A DNA stretch of 64,000 nt from Gautieria morchelliformis (lineage: Eukaryota > Basidiomycota > Agaricomycetes > Gomphales > Gomphaceae). The stretch spans positions 62,001 through 126,000 of the forward strand of contig WHVA01000222.1 of the NCBI GenBank assembly GCA_015179125.1, read 5' to 3'. The position numbers and the translations under genes were made by a program. This document shows, one piece after another, positions 33,958-46,171 of the stretch. The notes below the pieces were generated by a model. It did not search any database. It was not told where the DNA came from and saw nothing but the letters and a program-made list of their open reading frames with translations. Position 1 is the stretch's first letter. Every line of letters begins with the position of its first letter.

Positions 33958-34400
33958 TTACGCCGGGGGCACACTATGCATGGGCGACACCCTACACATG
34001 GGGGATATGCTACACATGGGGACATGCTATGCACACTATACTTGGGAGACATGCTACACTCAGGGAACACATGTCATACATGGGGACTCCTCCCCCAACC
34101 GGGACGGTCGCCCTAGAAGCCCTGAAAGTAACAAAATTTAAATGCTACACATGATTGGCACACAGACACGGGAGAAATGTGTGGAGACATTACCTACCCA
34201 GATGTGTTACTTAGAGCTACTTTCAATTGTGACAAGATGTGTTTTACCCAAGTTTCAGTTACCCAATGTATCTGACCTAACCCCTGGGCAAAGCACGGGT
34301 ATCATCCAGCCTGGCAGTGGTCCCAGCGCATCCAGGCTTATCCCACAGGTCCCTGGCAGTATCAGGTCATCCAGGCTCATCCCAGGTAATCATGTGAGAA
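33958..34400 (+). repeat. Dispersed repeat, also inverted at 48.7-49.3 kb
   Basis: Begins with irregular units resembling GGGACATGCTACACAT. It continues with a block (MCYLEL-, FHLPNV- and AYPGM-like frames) matching the reverse complement of about 48770-49010 at roughly 80%. It contains CCTGGGCAAAGCACGGGT, a degenerate version of the hairpin seen at Helitron-type ends (48528, 58239). Probably a decayed non-autonomous Helitron relative. Confidence 0.5.
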
Positions 34401-34477
34401 TTTGCTATGGATCCGGTGCAGGACCTCGTCGTTCTCGTCGCTTGGCCTGAGTATGTGACGTTCTCTTTAGAGGGTGT

Positions 34478-34990
34478 TTGTTGTGTTACTCGTTATGCAG
34501 GACTCTTGATGGACAGTGGCACACGTTTTCAATACATTTACGCGCTATGAGAACTGGGACATGTCATCCTTGTGCCGCTGAGCCCATGCTGTCTTGTGTC
34601 CCAACCCTGTTGGACACACAATATAGTTTTGATATTCAGATAATGGGCGACTTCCTTGCCGTACTTTACCGCACTCCTGCAGGTTATTTGAGGGACCTAC
34701 TATATATTTGGGACTGGAAAATTGGTCAACTTCTCATTGTGCGCTTTGCCTTTCCTTCTTGTGCTGAGGTGCTTAAAAACAGTATAGTTTTTAGAAGCTT
34801 CGTCTCTAGCCACCGACATCTAAGGCTTTTCATTTCTCTCTTCGCGACATCTTATCACAGTGAGGTGCACCTCAGAACCTGACAGGTGCTATCAACCTGA
34901 ACTCGTAGTGTACGACTTCGTCCAGAAGGATCCATGGAACCCCGGCTCGTCCACATATATCAACTCCTACGCCTACCTGCACACACACGT
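34478..34990 (+). pseudogene. F-box type host protein fragment
   Basis: The plus frame reads FDIQIMGDFLAVLYRTPAGY then LLYIWDWKIGQLL. After a probable intron it reads ELVVYDFVQKDPWNPG. The DIQIMGDxLAVL...YIWDWK motif is typical of the propeller-like C-terminal region of the large Agaricomycete F-box protein families. No F-box domain itself is present and no start is convincing, so this is a fragment left of Copia-2. Confidence 0.5.
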
Positions 34991-35260
34991 ACAAGTGTTG
35001 AAATCCAAGGATCGATTGACTCCTCACTAACACCCATTCTTTTACAATGACCGATCTTTCCTTTCTTGGTTACCTAGGGTAGATTACATAACTACTGTAC
35101 AGCGGCGCTACAGACCTTCTCTGACGCCGCACAGGTCTGTGAACTGCCAATAGAAGTTGCCTTCACAATAGGTTATGGGCCCCGCTCCCTGAAAACTTAA
35201 TTTAACCTAACCTTCGACGCAAAACGCACGAGAGTCTCACTACTACCCTACACCCATATC

Positions 35261-36080
35261 ATGGCCAACACAACGACCTCGAAACTCCTATCGACTATCA
35301 AGAAGTTCGATGGAACGAAGTGGGAAACATGGTCCTTCTCACTGAAGGCCACACTGATGTTCATCGACGCACTGCGTATCACTGAAGGGACTGAGACAGC
35401 CCCTTCACAGAGCATAATTCCCACCGATGAAGAACGCAGATGACTTGACGACTGGGAGAAACGTTCTCGCCAAGGTCTCTCACTGCTACTCGTCTCGGTC
35501 AAACCCTCAGTCCACCAGTCCCTCGACATGGTGAAAACCCTAGAGCAGAATTGGGGCAATCTCAAAACGACCTACGGGATGAGGACCGGTCTAAACTTAT
35601 GGGTCGACTACCGAAAGTACACTACCATGACATTCTCACACGACACCCAGCTCACTCAGCAGATCGACAAGATGTCTGAGCTAAAAAATCGCATCATCGC
35701 CGCTGGATTAGCAATTAGCGATCCCCTACACACCCTCAATGTTCTCCAAGCCCTACCCGCATCATATGAGATTGTACAACAGACGATCCTCGCTACCATT
35801 ACTGACTTCTCCAAGATCGATTGGGTGAGCACTCGAAGCTGCATTCTATCCGAAGAACTGCGACAGGGCTCACAATCGAATGTAAACGCGATCCATATGA
35901 AGTTGAAGTCCAGCAAGGACAAGTGCAATTACTGTGGGGGTACCGGGCATTGGTAAAAGGACTGCAGGCGCAAGATGCGTGGCTTGTCTCGAGAAGAGGC
36001 GCAGTCAGAGAGAAAAAGGGGGACAGGCGACAGGAAGGGAAAGGCGAAGGGAAAAGAGAAGAGTGACGCAAAAGAAGCAA
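35261..36080 (+). pseudogene. Copia-2 gag region
   Basis: Starts MANTTTSKLLSTIKKFDGTK, then WETWSFSLKA, the usual copia Gag opening. A CNYCGGTGH zinc-knuckle segment appears near 35920-35950. Broken. Confidence 0.75.
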
Positions 36081-36179
36081 CACCTACCGTGAGTGCCTCC
36101 ATCACGGGAGACTCTACAAACACGCCCGATAGCACTAACGATGTAACATCTGGCACCACAATTGACTCAATTTGCTTCT

Positions 36180-39100
36180 ATATCGTGAGAACAAATAAGT
36201 GGATGATCGACTCGGGATGCACTGACCACATAACGGATGACATCGCTGACTACTCCACGTATCAACTGCTCAAAACCCCTCACACCATGTTCCTAGCCAA
36301 CAAAAAGAAAGCAGTGTCTTACATCGGTAGCGGTACAGTCGCAACAAAAACATGGGTAAACGGAAGAGAGAAGAAAATAGAACTCCAAACGTGCTCCACT
36401 CACCGGACATTGGAGGCCACTTCATCTTGATACTCAGAATCGGAGAAAAAGGCATCTCCGTCACTTTTGAAGGCCCTAGAGTGATATTCAGCAAAGACAG
36501 AGTGGAATACATGGTATGACAACTCGACGGACGACATTATTGGCTTGCACTAAGCTCAGCATCGCCCTCCGTCCACTTGGAGCAAACAGGAATCCCCATC
36601 GACACTCTTCACGCTCTCCTCGGTCATCTATCATGGTCATCCCTTAAACAGGTAAACGATCAAATAGATCCGACGTTGCGATGCGCACTATCAACGTGCA
36701 AAGGATGTTTGCTAGGGAAATCCACACGACGGAAGTTCAAATCATCCACCCATAGATGCACTCGACCATTCGATCTCGTTCACATGGATCTTGCAGGCCC
36801 AATGCGCATGCGATCCATCCAAGGGCACAGCTACCACTACATACTTGTGGACGACTACACACGATACAAATGGGTTTTCTTCCTGCAAGCAAAGAGCGAT
36901 GCTTTCAACTGCTTCAAGAAATACCACGCACTCATGTCCACACACTACAAAGGTACCCTACGAGCGATACGCTCGGATCGCGGGGGGAATTCCTATCGAC
37001 GGAGTTCAACCAATACATCGAGGAGCAGGGGATAAAACACGAGCTTACCGTGCCACACACACCGCAACAAAATGGCGTTGCTGAAAGGGCAAACCGCACG
37101 ATTGCGGAAGCCACATGTGCCATGCTCCAGAGCGCAGGAATGTCTCATGGCTTCTGGGAAAGCGCTGTAGCCACAGCCACACACATGCGAAACTGTGCTC
37201 CATCGCACGCAACCAACTACGTCTCCCCACACGAATGCCTCCACGGTCACCCACCTGACCTGAGCTACCTCAGGACATTCAGATCCTTAGCCTACATGCA
37301 CACAAGGACCCAGAGTGTCAGGGGACACCCTGTTTTCCATTTCCAATTCCGACACCACACCCAGTTCCGACTCCATTTCCGACTCCGCTTCCAGTTCCGA
37401 TCTGATCTCTGCTTCCGCTTTCGGAAATGACTCCGCTTCTGGGAGAACTTCCACCAGTTCCGTTCGCCTTGCCAGTTCCACTCCAATTTCCAACTTCCGC
37501 TCTCGGAACCGTGTCAGAAATCAAGCGACTCGCGTAATAGGTGGCATCAAGGGTCGATCAAGGGTCAGGGAGGTCAGGAGGATGCAGGGTTGATGGCGGG
37601 TGCCAAGTGTTGTCCCTGGCTGCGCAGCATAGTATAATACGGGCTCGCTGACATTGGGGGTCCTTAGACTTTTCTCTTTGGATTTCCCCTTGTCAGGTGA
37701 GAATCCCCTCTCTTGCATACTCTGTTCATTTATACATACTTTGGATTTCCCCTTGTCAGTTGTGTGGTAGCGTGACCTCCACAACCAGCCAGGGTTGCCC
37801 TTACACAGAGAACAAAATTCAATCTGACATCAAAAAAGTTCATCTTCATTGGATACGATGGGTCAACGAAGGGGTACAAACTATGGGAACCGTCCTCACA
37901 CAAGATAATAATACCCACCGACGTAGTTTTTGAGGAAAATGAATACCCTCTCCGCACCCCGACAGCCAAAATCGAACAACCGAGCACCATTCCCCCACAT
38001 CAGCTGCAGCCGCCACCTGAGCTAATCGACCTATCCCTGCCAGAAAGCGATGATGAGGACGTAGGAACGAATCCAATGCAACCACCGCCACCTGGTCCAC
38101 CGCCACCTGGTCCACTGCCACCTGGTCCACCTCCACCACGTCCACAACTCCCTCCACACAGATCGGCATGAATCATCGGCCGGTCCTTACGCCCCGACCC
38201 AATGAATGCCAGCCCAGACAGGCAAACCGATGGGTCCCTCTGACATCATACAAAATTGCAATGTCCTCCCCAGAAGCTCAGATATGGCTGGGCGCCATGA
38301 AGGAAGAAATAAGATGCCTGATAGAAAACGGCACCTGGGAGCTAGCAGACCTACCGGAGGGCAGACACACGGTCAAATGCAAGTGGGTCTACCTGACAAA
38401 ACGTGACACACAGGGAAATGTCACCTGATATTGAGCACACCTAGTCGCCAAAGGGTTCCTACAGACCGCCGGCATCGATTACGACGAAACCTTCGCACCA
38501 GTCACAAGACTAGACTCGTTGAGACTGCTGCTATCGCTCGCAGTGAGATTCAACCTGGAAGTACACCAAATCAACATCAAATCCGCATATCTCAACGGTA
38601 ACCTGGATGAAGAGCTTTACATGGAACAGCCAGAGGGCTTCACAGTCCAAGGAAAGGAAGGAAAGGTGTGCAAATTAACGAAAGCTATCTATGGCCTGAA
38701 ACAGGCAGGACGACAATGGCACGCACATCTACAAGACACACTCAACACACTAGCATTCCAAAAGAATCTCGCCGGTGATGTGTCAATATTCATCAAGCAC
38801 GACGATGAGGGGGAGCACCCCACAATTGTGCTCGTATATGTAGACGACATTGCCATAATCGGTGTCCTCGCCGCAGTCAGCGACCTCAAAGCGAAGATCG
38901 GTACACACTACAAAATCACCGATCTGGGGGAGATAAACCAGTTCCTAGGCATCCACATCACACACGATCACTCAAAAAGGACGATAACGATAGACCAGTC
39001 CCATTATATCGATCGCATGATGACTCGCTACGAAATGATGCAATGCAGACCAGCGCACACGCCCTTTCCACCAGGTACAAAGCTCACACAGAACACGGAA

Positions 39101-39400
39101 AAAATTTCCGATTCATCCATCATTTCCCAATACCAACAAATCGTTGGTTCGCTCATGTATGCCATGCTTGGCTCCAGACCAGACATATGCTTCACCGTAA
39201 ACCGACTCTCACAATTCGGTTCAAATCCTGCGACAGAGCACCTCCTTACCGTGCAGCACGTCCTACGTTACTTGTCCACAACACGTAGCTACAGCGTGAC
39301 ATGCGGAAAAAATGACTCCACCAAAATTGTCAGCTATTCTGACTCAGACTGGGCTTCAAACGCTGAAGGCCGCCAGTCGACGAGTGGGTACGTCTTCATC
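36180..39400 (+). pseudogene. Copia-2 pol region
   Basis: Protease WMIDSGCTDHITDD (about 36200), integrase GHLSWSSLKQ, CKGCLLGKS and HMDLAGPM (about 36610-36800), an HTPQQNGVAERANRT segment (about 37060), RT with NIKSAYLNGNLDEELYMEQP (about 38575) and LVYVDDIAII (about 38830), then RNase H up to STSGYVFI. Interrupted by a solo LTR and truncated on the right. Many breaks. Confidence 0.82.
37316..37805 (+). repeat. D-family solo LTR in Copia-2
   Basis: 490 bp, starting TGTCAGGGGACACC and ending GCCCTTACA, with perfect 5-bp duplication CAGAG (37311-37315 and 37806-37810). It is rich in TTCCGA/TTCCAA hexamers (TCGGAA on the other strand). The same family is at 45705-46171 in opposite orientation. 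Confidence 0.88.
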
Positions 39401-39828
39401 CAGGGCTGTCCACGAGTCAACCTGCAGGTTACCTGGACTTGGACTCACAGGTTTGCCAGCTTCCAGAAGCAGAACCTGGACTTGACCTGAGTTTTTCTGC
39501 AGGTTGACTTGGACCCGCAGGTTAAACCTGCGGGTGACTTGCACTGACTTGCCAGATTATTCCAAGCTGACTCACCCAGTGCGAGTGCATGACACGTCTC
39601 CTCCCACAGGGACAGCCCTCCTCCATGGAAAGACACGGCCCGGGTCCCTGGCCAGGTGCAGATCATATGAACAGACAGCGAGTCACATGGTCTGTTTGGA
39701 CTTGCAAGTCTGTACAACTGATGGCCCTACATAGGTCAATCAGTGGGCAGCAATGCCACCACATCGATGTGGAGGAACAGGCATACTCGCAGATCACCTG
39801 AGATCTGCAAGTTCTCCACTGGTTCGTG
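39401..39828 (+). mobile_element. hAT-C: truncated hAT fragment
   Basis: Begins CAGGGCTGTCCACGAGTC. It is the reverse complement of the right part of hAT-A/B, continuing to the GCAGATCACCTGAGATCTGC palindrome. No second terminus or 8-bp duplication is found, so it was cut by rearrangement. It separates Copia-2 from Gypsy-2. Confidence 0.75.
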
Positions 39829-39839
39829 TTTTTTTTTTC

Positions 39840-40353
39840 TGTGTTTCAGGTCTCTATTCAACTGTCTAGTAGACCATTGCTTGCAGATATCTGAGATGAC
39901 CATCTGCTCTACCGGTGCGCTTTTTTTTCTTTCTTTCTTTTTGATCCTGGCGCGCTCGGTTACGAGCGCGTCGTTGCGGTCCTCGACCGCGCGTTCTAGC
40001 TCCTTGACCTCTTTCTTGAGGTCGTGGACGTCCCGGAGGGGCTCTTCTCGTGCGTCACGTGCGATGCCCCTTGGGAGCCATCCCCAAGCTGCATCGACGG
40101 CGTCGCCGATGTCTTCATCCCGCAACTTGACCTTGCGGGTGCCGGTCGCGGCCCTAAGGTGCACGGCGTAGTCCGTGCATGTTGCACAATCGTCCGGGTG
40201 GACGATGGCGAGGGCGTCCTCCCACCCCACGATCGTCCAGTGCTCCTGGTCTATCGGAGCACAGAGAATGTCTGCGGCCCGTTGTCTCGGGGACGTTGTT
40301 CGCGTTGTGGACGTTGACGGGTCAACGTCCATCCCATCTTTGGGGGGCATCAT
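39840..40353 (-). pseudogene. Gypsy-2 extra frame (truncated)
   Basis: Starts MMPPKDGMDVDPSTSTTR downstream of the chromodomain, just as in Gypsy-1. It has the same acidic domain and the EVKELERAVEDRNDALVTE coiled-coil helix. It is cut before the part corresponding to 23.4-17.9 kb of Gypsy-1. Confidence 0.7.
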
Positions 40354-40479
40354 CTTCGTGGGTAGATGATGGTGGTGGTTGCTTCCAAGAAGCGATGCGC
40401 CCTCGGAAAGATCCGAGGTGAAAATTTAACCGCGCCGTGCCAGCGCGTCACGTGGCCTGCACGTGACGGACGTGTCTAG

Positions 40480-42600
40480 CGGCGTCTGGGGAGGTCGCGT
40501 GGCTTGCCCACCCCCCGAGGCTCTAGGTAGCTATCCAGGGCTTCAAGGTCCTTGCAGGACGACATAGGTTCCCATGTCACGTCGCCTAGGGTCCAACGGA
40601 CCTGGAATTCCAGGTCCGTCGAGTTTATCCATCGATGTGCGATAATCTCGTCGACGAGCCACTCCTCCTCATCATTTGCTCCGAAGTCATAAAATGACTT
40701 GGCCTCACGACGAGGGAACAATTCGTCGTTGTTAGCCTCGTATTGCCGTACGAGGCTGGAATGGAAGACCGGTGAAATGCGACGGCTTTTCAGTTCGTCG
40801 GGAAGATCAAGGGTCACCGTCAAGGAGTCGTTGTGAGCCTCGACGATGCGGTACGGTCCGATGTACCGCGGGACTAGTTTTCTGGCTCTTCATTTCGGGA
40901 GAGTTAGGTTTTGTGTCGAAAGGTAGACGCGGTCGTTGGCCGCGTACCTGTCGCTCGCCATACGTTTCTTATTTGCGTGAAACGTTTGCGTCACTCGATG
41001 CTCTATGATTGCATCGTGTGCCACCATCAGGTTCCATTTTGCCTGATGTGCGAACCGGGCCACCCCCTTGAACGGGGTGTCCGCGGCTATGGGGAGGTCT
41101 ATCCGCGGCATACAGCCGTGGATCAGCTCGAAAGGTGCGAACCCTGTGGTCGCACTGACATTGCTGTTAAGGGCGACCTCAACCATTGGGCATTTCACTG
41201 CCCAATCCTTCTGATTGTCTCTGACGACTGCGTGCAATATCTGGCCGATCGAGCGGTTTGCCCGCTCGGTTGCTCCATCCGTTTGTGGATGGAAGGCAGT
41301 TGACATGAGGAGCTTAGTCCCCAGGAGTCGCTGGAGTTCACGCCAGAAGATTGACGTGAACTTTGAGTCTCTGTCCGAGACGATGGAGTTGGGAACTCCG
41401 TGTAGTCGGATGACCTCTTTCAGAAACAGCCAGGCTACTCCCTTGGCTGACATGCTCGTCGTGGTTGGCACGAGGTGTATGAGCGACGTTAGTCGGTCGA
41501 TGACTACCATCAGGTAGTCACAGTCGTTGGAATGTTGATGGGGCGTTACAGTCCCCCATCTGTATCACCTGGCTCCTGAAGGTGCCGAGGATCGTGGCAA
41601 AGGCTGTCTTTGCTACGTGATCTGGATGGATCCGGATCTGCTCGTATGCTTCTGACATATCGAGTTTAGTTCGATATTGGCAGCGAGCCATGTCGCTGTG
41701 TATGATATCCTGATCCGGGAAGGGCGTGACGTCCTTCACCGTGTTTTCATTCTGCTGGCGCAGATCGAAGACGGTTCTCAACGTACCGTTCTTCTTCGGC
41801 ACACACAGCATGGGTACTGCCTGCTGCGCTACTGCCGGAATCCACCACTTTGCAGTGGTGTATCGTTCTATTTTTGCCGACAGTTCCTCTCGGAAGTGTT
41901 CGGGGCATTTCGGTAGTCGATACCGCATGTGCTTGTTGGGATCGATGAGGTTGATCTCATGGTTGATCTCCCGCAGCGGCGGGAGTTCTAATGGGATTCC
42001 ACTGACTAGGTCAGTGATTCTTTCCATCCATTCCTCGCGGAGGCGAGGAAGGTCATCATCCGTGAGGATGATGGTAGTGGTTGGCTTAGAAGCCATTAGG
42101 CGCTGTTGGTGTCTATTAGGTCCCACGGCGCACGGGCCCGCTTTCCTCTTTCCCATCGCTTTCACCGTTAGGTGAGAGTGTCTCTCCCTACGACCGTAGG
42201 GTGAGTTTGAGGACGAGTCGTCTCGCGATTCGTCCTCCTGGCTTCAATGAGCCAGGTTCGGCGTCGGCGCTTGGGTGATTCTGCTCACCCGTGGCCCCTT
42301 GTCCTCGTTCTTCGATTCGTCGTCATCGAATTAGACCTTGCCCGTGGGGATCACCTCGTTTCCCTTGCGGATCGTCCCTGGGCTCGAGAAGTCCAGGGTT
42401 ATGCCGAATCTCCTTAGGAACGGTGTCCCTAAAATCGCGTCGTAATATTCGATGTTTGCTATGTCGAAGTATTCGTCGTATGTCCCACGACCAAACTTGA
42501 TGGTCGTGTTCATTCCATAGTTGATCGTGGAACGGCTGCCTATGCAGGCTAGCTGCAGCGCGATTGGTTGCTCCAGGGAGAATGTCTTCATCCCTGTAGC
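40480..42600 (-). pseudogene. Gypsy-2 pol region
   Basis: Minus strand: protease tail (about 42590-42330), RT N-terminal half (LDMSEAYEQIRIHPDH, about 41640), integrase core with SDRDSKFTSIFW (about 41370), integrase tail, and a chromodomain with EEWLVDEIIAHRWIN (about 40655) followed by FQVRWTLGDVTWEP. It is incomplete compared with Gypsy-1. Confidence 0.82.
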
Positions 42601-42639
42601 TCATGTGAATTCAGGGGACAGCAGTACCCCTTCGCTGCC

Positions 42640-45352
42640 GCTATCTAGCAGGCAGTGGGCTTTTACGCCGTTTATTTCCCAGTACCCCGATAGGGTATGG
42701 TTCTCACTACGCGGACGCATTGGCCGTGTTCTGTGTTTGCTTCAGTGGTGATACACCGGCTCGGCCGCCTTATCTGGTGTGACCGATGTGCGTGCCGCCA
42801 TGACTTTCGTGGCGGTTTCGTCTTCCAGCGCGAATCTGATCGCGCTGGACCTGTAGGCGGTGTCCTCCACCTCTTCGTCCCATTCATAGTATTGGGACGG
42901 CTCAGGGTCCCACTCTTCAGTGGGCATGTCTCCGTTATCCGGAGTGTCGTTGGGTTGTGGATCACCCTCCCCCTCTTCATCAATCTGTTGAAGAGAGCTT
43001 TGATCGGGATCTGTCTCCAGATCCTCGGCTTCACCGTCGTGCCTCACGGCCGCTGTCCTTATACCGGACCTAAGCCGGGGGCATTCTGCCTTCTTGTGGC
43101 CAGGTTGGCCACATTCAAAGCATGCGGTGTTGTTTTGGCTGCTGCTGGGCCTGTCATTGGGCCGGCCCGACGTTTTCGTCGGTGGGGCAGGTCGCGGGGA
43201 CGATCCTGATGCTTGAGGCTGTTTAGCTTCAGGCGGGCGTGAGGGCGGTATCCGTTGACCTGTTCCGCTTCTTGCGAACAGGCTGGGCCTGGTCAGGCCT
43301 GTTTGTGTCAACGGCTTGCTCCCTGTGAGCCGGGCGGCGCTAGCCGTTGCTGCTGCGCTTTCTGCGTGGCGCATCCCCATGTTATATTGGGATGCCTCCT
43401 CGATCATCTGGGCCGTCTCGAAGAGTTGCTCTATTGAGCTGCTCTCGGCATTATAGCCCTTTCTGAGGACCTCGTTGCGCAGCGTTTCGCGTAGCGCAGA
43501 TACGAACCGTCCCCCACGTGTACTCGTCTGGCGGCTGTATCATACGTGCCGCGTATTTCGTGAGCTCGTTCAGCACCTCCTGAATGGTTTTCATGCCTTG
43601 CATGACCGCGTCGAACTTATTCGAGGCGTGATGGTATGTCAGTGTGTGCAGGAACCTCTTTTGAAGGCCTTGCATCACTGATTCCAGCGTCCAGATGTGG
43701 ACCTGGCGATCAAAGTGTTCAACGTTTCGAAGGAACCATTCTTGGGCTTCGCCGGTGAGGCGAGTGCCCACATAGCCAACCTGCATGTCGATGCTGGTTG
43801 GTCCTAGGAGGCAATTCATTTTCAGCCATTGTAGGATGGCTGCCACGAAGATTTCAAACTCTTTGAGGTCCGATCCCCCTGCATATGGCTCGGGGTGGGC
43901 CAATTTTATGCCGGCCTTCACTAGCACAGACTTCTCCGGGTCTGTGTCCGCGGCGTCTGCCAACGCCACGCGGATCATCCGCGTGATCCCGTCGTACGGC
44001 TCCATTGGTACGACGTCGGCCTGGTCAGGGATTCCCTGGCCTTCCGTTGGGGCCATGGATCGCTCGCGCGGTTGTGACGCCGCGCAGGGTAAGCTGTTAT
44101 ATGCCCTGACGGGCCCCGGGCCCGGATCGGGCTCGGGATCGGGAGCATTTTGTGCTCTCGGTTCCGGGGGTGTTTTGTGCCTGGTGTCCCCGGTCAGTCC
44201 CACGTTGCGGATCCGTAGCCTGCTGTTGTAGGCAGCGCGCGCTTGCCGTGCGTCCTGTACGGCTTGTGTGAGCTGCTCGTCGGGCAGCTGAGCGGTGTGG
44301 CTGTGGGCCACCGTCTCTTCGGCGTTCCTGGCTAGTAGCTCGAGTGCCCGTGTGTGGCGGCGCGCGGCTGCGGCTTCCTTACGCTGCCAGTGTGCGACTT
44401 CGAGCTCTAAGCTCTCGGTCGTCGTTTCAGAGTCAGGCTCTGAGGCGACCTGCTCCCTAACGATCTGTTGGATCGTTTTACGGCTGTCCGTTGGGGCAGC
44501 CGGTTGCTCCTGAGGTTCGTTCCCAAACCTTACGTCCTGTTCGACCGGGACGGCTGGCGGCGGCATTCGCTGCTTGTCTCGCTCATTTCGGCGCGCATCG
44601 CGACTGCGTTCGTTAGCTGCGGACTGTCGCGAGCTCGGACGAGTTGCGTTGCGTTCCCCGCGTGGGCGGAGTGCTTTCTGGACGTCCTCCAGTGTGGCTG
44701 CGTCTTGCAGCCTGATCTCCTCCGCCTGGTGGAGTTCCTTGCCGATTGCCATTAGGGCGGTGGTGGCGTTGTCGAGCTGCGATGCCAGCTGATCGTGCTT
44801 GTGGCGCGTCAGCGTGCTTCGGTGCAGCGCAGCCTGCACCTGTTTGTTCAGGGCCTCTGCCGTCTCGTGGTCGATGGCGTGAGCCCTCGAGCTCTTACAA
44901 CTAGAGCTTGAGTATTCCGAGTCCTGACTATTGTCTGGGGCCCGTCTCTCTTGCCGTCGTCCTCCTTCAGGGACGATCGTCGTCGCTCTACTTCGAGAGC
45001 GTCGGTTTGAGTCGTGGCTTTGTGCCCGTCTCGACGTTGTTGCTCTACCGTCTGACGATGGCGAGACTTCTCTGCCCTTTCCTTTTTCCTCGGGCAGAGG
45101 GAGGTGGGGGGGCGGTGCCGGCTCGTCGCTTGGCGTCGTCTCTTCTTCGGCCACGCTCGACGAGACGTGGTCGGGGTTTTCCTCGTTCCCTACTGAGGGG
45201 ACGAGGGCGGTGAGATCTACGATCTCTCCGTCTTCTATCGTCCTGGTCCCTTGGTCCAGGATAGCGTCAGCCGTCGTGTCACTGGGCTGCGCCTGGGGTG
45301 TGGATCTCGAGCTCGTCGCTCGTGTCCGTCTTCGACTGTGTGGAATCATCAT
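42640..45352 (-). pseudogene. Gypsy-2 gag region
   Basis: A long open stretch of about 630 codons (45352-43451) with an acidic/Ser-Arg-rich N-terminus, predicted helices around LNKQVQAALHRSTLTRHKH, and the Gag core EIFVAAILQWLKMNCLLG. It is followed by a segment with the CCHC knuckle CFECGQPGHKKAECP (about 43110). One of the better-kept LTR-element frames in the window, but the gene as a whole is broken. Confidence 0.85.
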
Positions 45353-45490
45353 GCTCGCAGCCGACAGTAGAGGGTCTACTGGAGGGTCTCAACAATGTTT
45401 AGTCGTCGACGCAGCGATCTTTTTCAAGATTGCTTCGAATCCACTATCGGTTGGTCGCGTGGCGATCAACCGCAGGATAGTTCAAAAAGG

Positions 45491-45704
45491 TGTAAAGATG
45501 TCGATCTTAGGACCTTGTATCACAAGGGCACTGCAGAACTTGACCAATGAGTGGTATTCTGAATGCTACGTAGTGACAGGTAAGAGTAAGATGCGATGGG
45601 GACCGCTAGCCGGTTCCCATGCATAAACTATACAGTGGGTCCCTAAGGGGCCCACTGGGATTATGTAATAACTAATGTACATGTAGATACACGGGTTATT
45701 TACA
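45491..45704 (-). repeat. Gypsy-2 5' LTR
   Basis: 214 bp, TGTAAATAACC...TTTACA on the minus strand, clearly the same LTR family as 31982-32194 but with more differences. The same TTTTTGAACTATCC stretch follows inside. Confidence 0.85.
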
Positions 45705-46171
45705 CAACCCTGGCTGGTTGTGGAGATCACACTACCACACAACTGACAAGGGGAAATCCAAAGTATGTATAAATGAACAACAGAGTATACAAGAGAGGGG
45801 ATTCTCACCTGACAAGGGGAAATCCAAAGAGAAAAGTCTAAGGACCCCCAATGTCAGCGAGCCCGTATTATACTACGCTGCGCAGCCAGGGACAGCACTT
45901 GGCACTCGCCATCAACCCTGCATCCCCCTGACCTCCCTGACCCTTGATCGACCCTTGATGCCACCTATTACGTGAGTCGCCTGATTTCCGACACTGTTCC
46001 GAGAGCGGAAGTCGGAAATTGGAGTGGAACTGGAAAAGCGAACAGAACTGGTGGAAGTTCTCCCAGAAGCGGAATCATTTCCAAAAGCGGAGGTGGAGAA
46101 GGAATCGGAACCGGAAGCGGAGTCGGAAATGGAGTCGGAACTGGAAATGGAAAACAGGGTGTCCCCTGACA
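45705..46171 (-). repeat. D-family LTR copy (second)
   Basis: Reverse complement of 37316-37805 from CAACCCTGGCTGG to GTGTCCCCTGACA. The terminal eight bases at its Gypsy-2 side are missing, which fits Gypsy-2 having inserted near its end. It contains the same GGAAATCCAAAG direct repeats and TCGGAA-rich tract. Confidence 0.8.

Larger units (their letters stand above)
35261..39400 (+). mobile_element. Copia-2: decayed Ty1/copia element
   Basis: Gag, protease, integrase, RT and part of RNase H in copia order on the plus strand. No matching LTR pair is visible: the right side is cut by a hAT fragment at 39401, and the left LTR is not identifiable. A GGTTATGGGCCC stretch at 35171-35182 resembles the tRNA-iMet anticodon-stem priming site used by some copia elements, but this is weak. 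A solo LTR (37316-37805) splits pol. It has many breaks and is clearly older than Copia-1, with a different Gag. Confidence 0.85.
39830..45704 (-). mobile_element. Gypsy-2: second chromovirus of the Gypsy-1 family
   Basis: Minus strand. The 5' LTR is at 45491-45704; no 3' LTR remains. It keeps Gag, protease, part of RT, integrase, chromodomain and the start of the extra downstream frame. It is shorter than Gypsy-1, but its Gag is better preserved. Broken, with several breaks. The LTR is followed by CAACCCTGGCTGG, the inner end of a D-family LTR, so it probably inserted there. Confidence 0.87.

Noticed and set aside
35171-35182. tRNA-iMet-like priming site for Copia-2
   Set aside because: It could equally be part of the F-box fragment reading (GYGPRS), and no LTR border supports it. 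Mentioned only as weak evidence.
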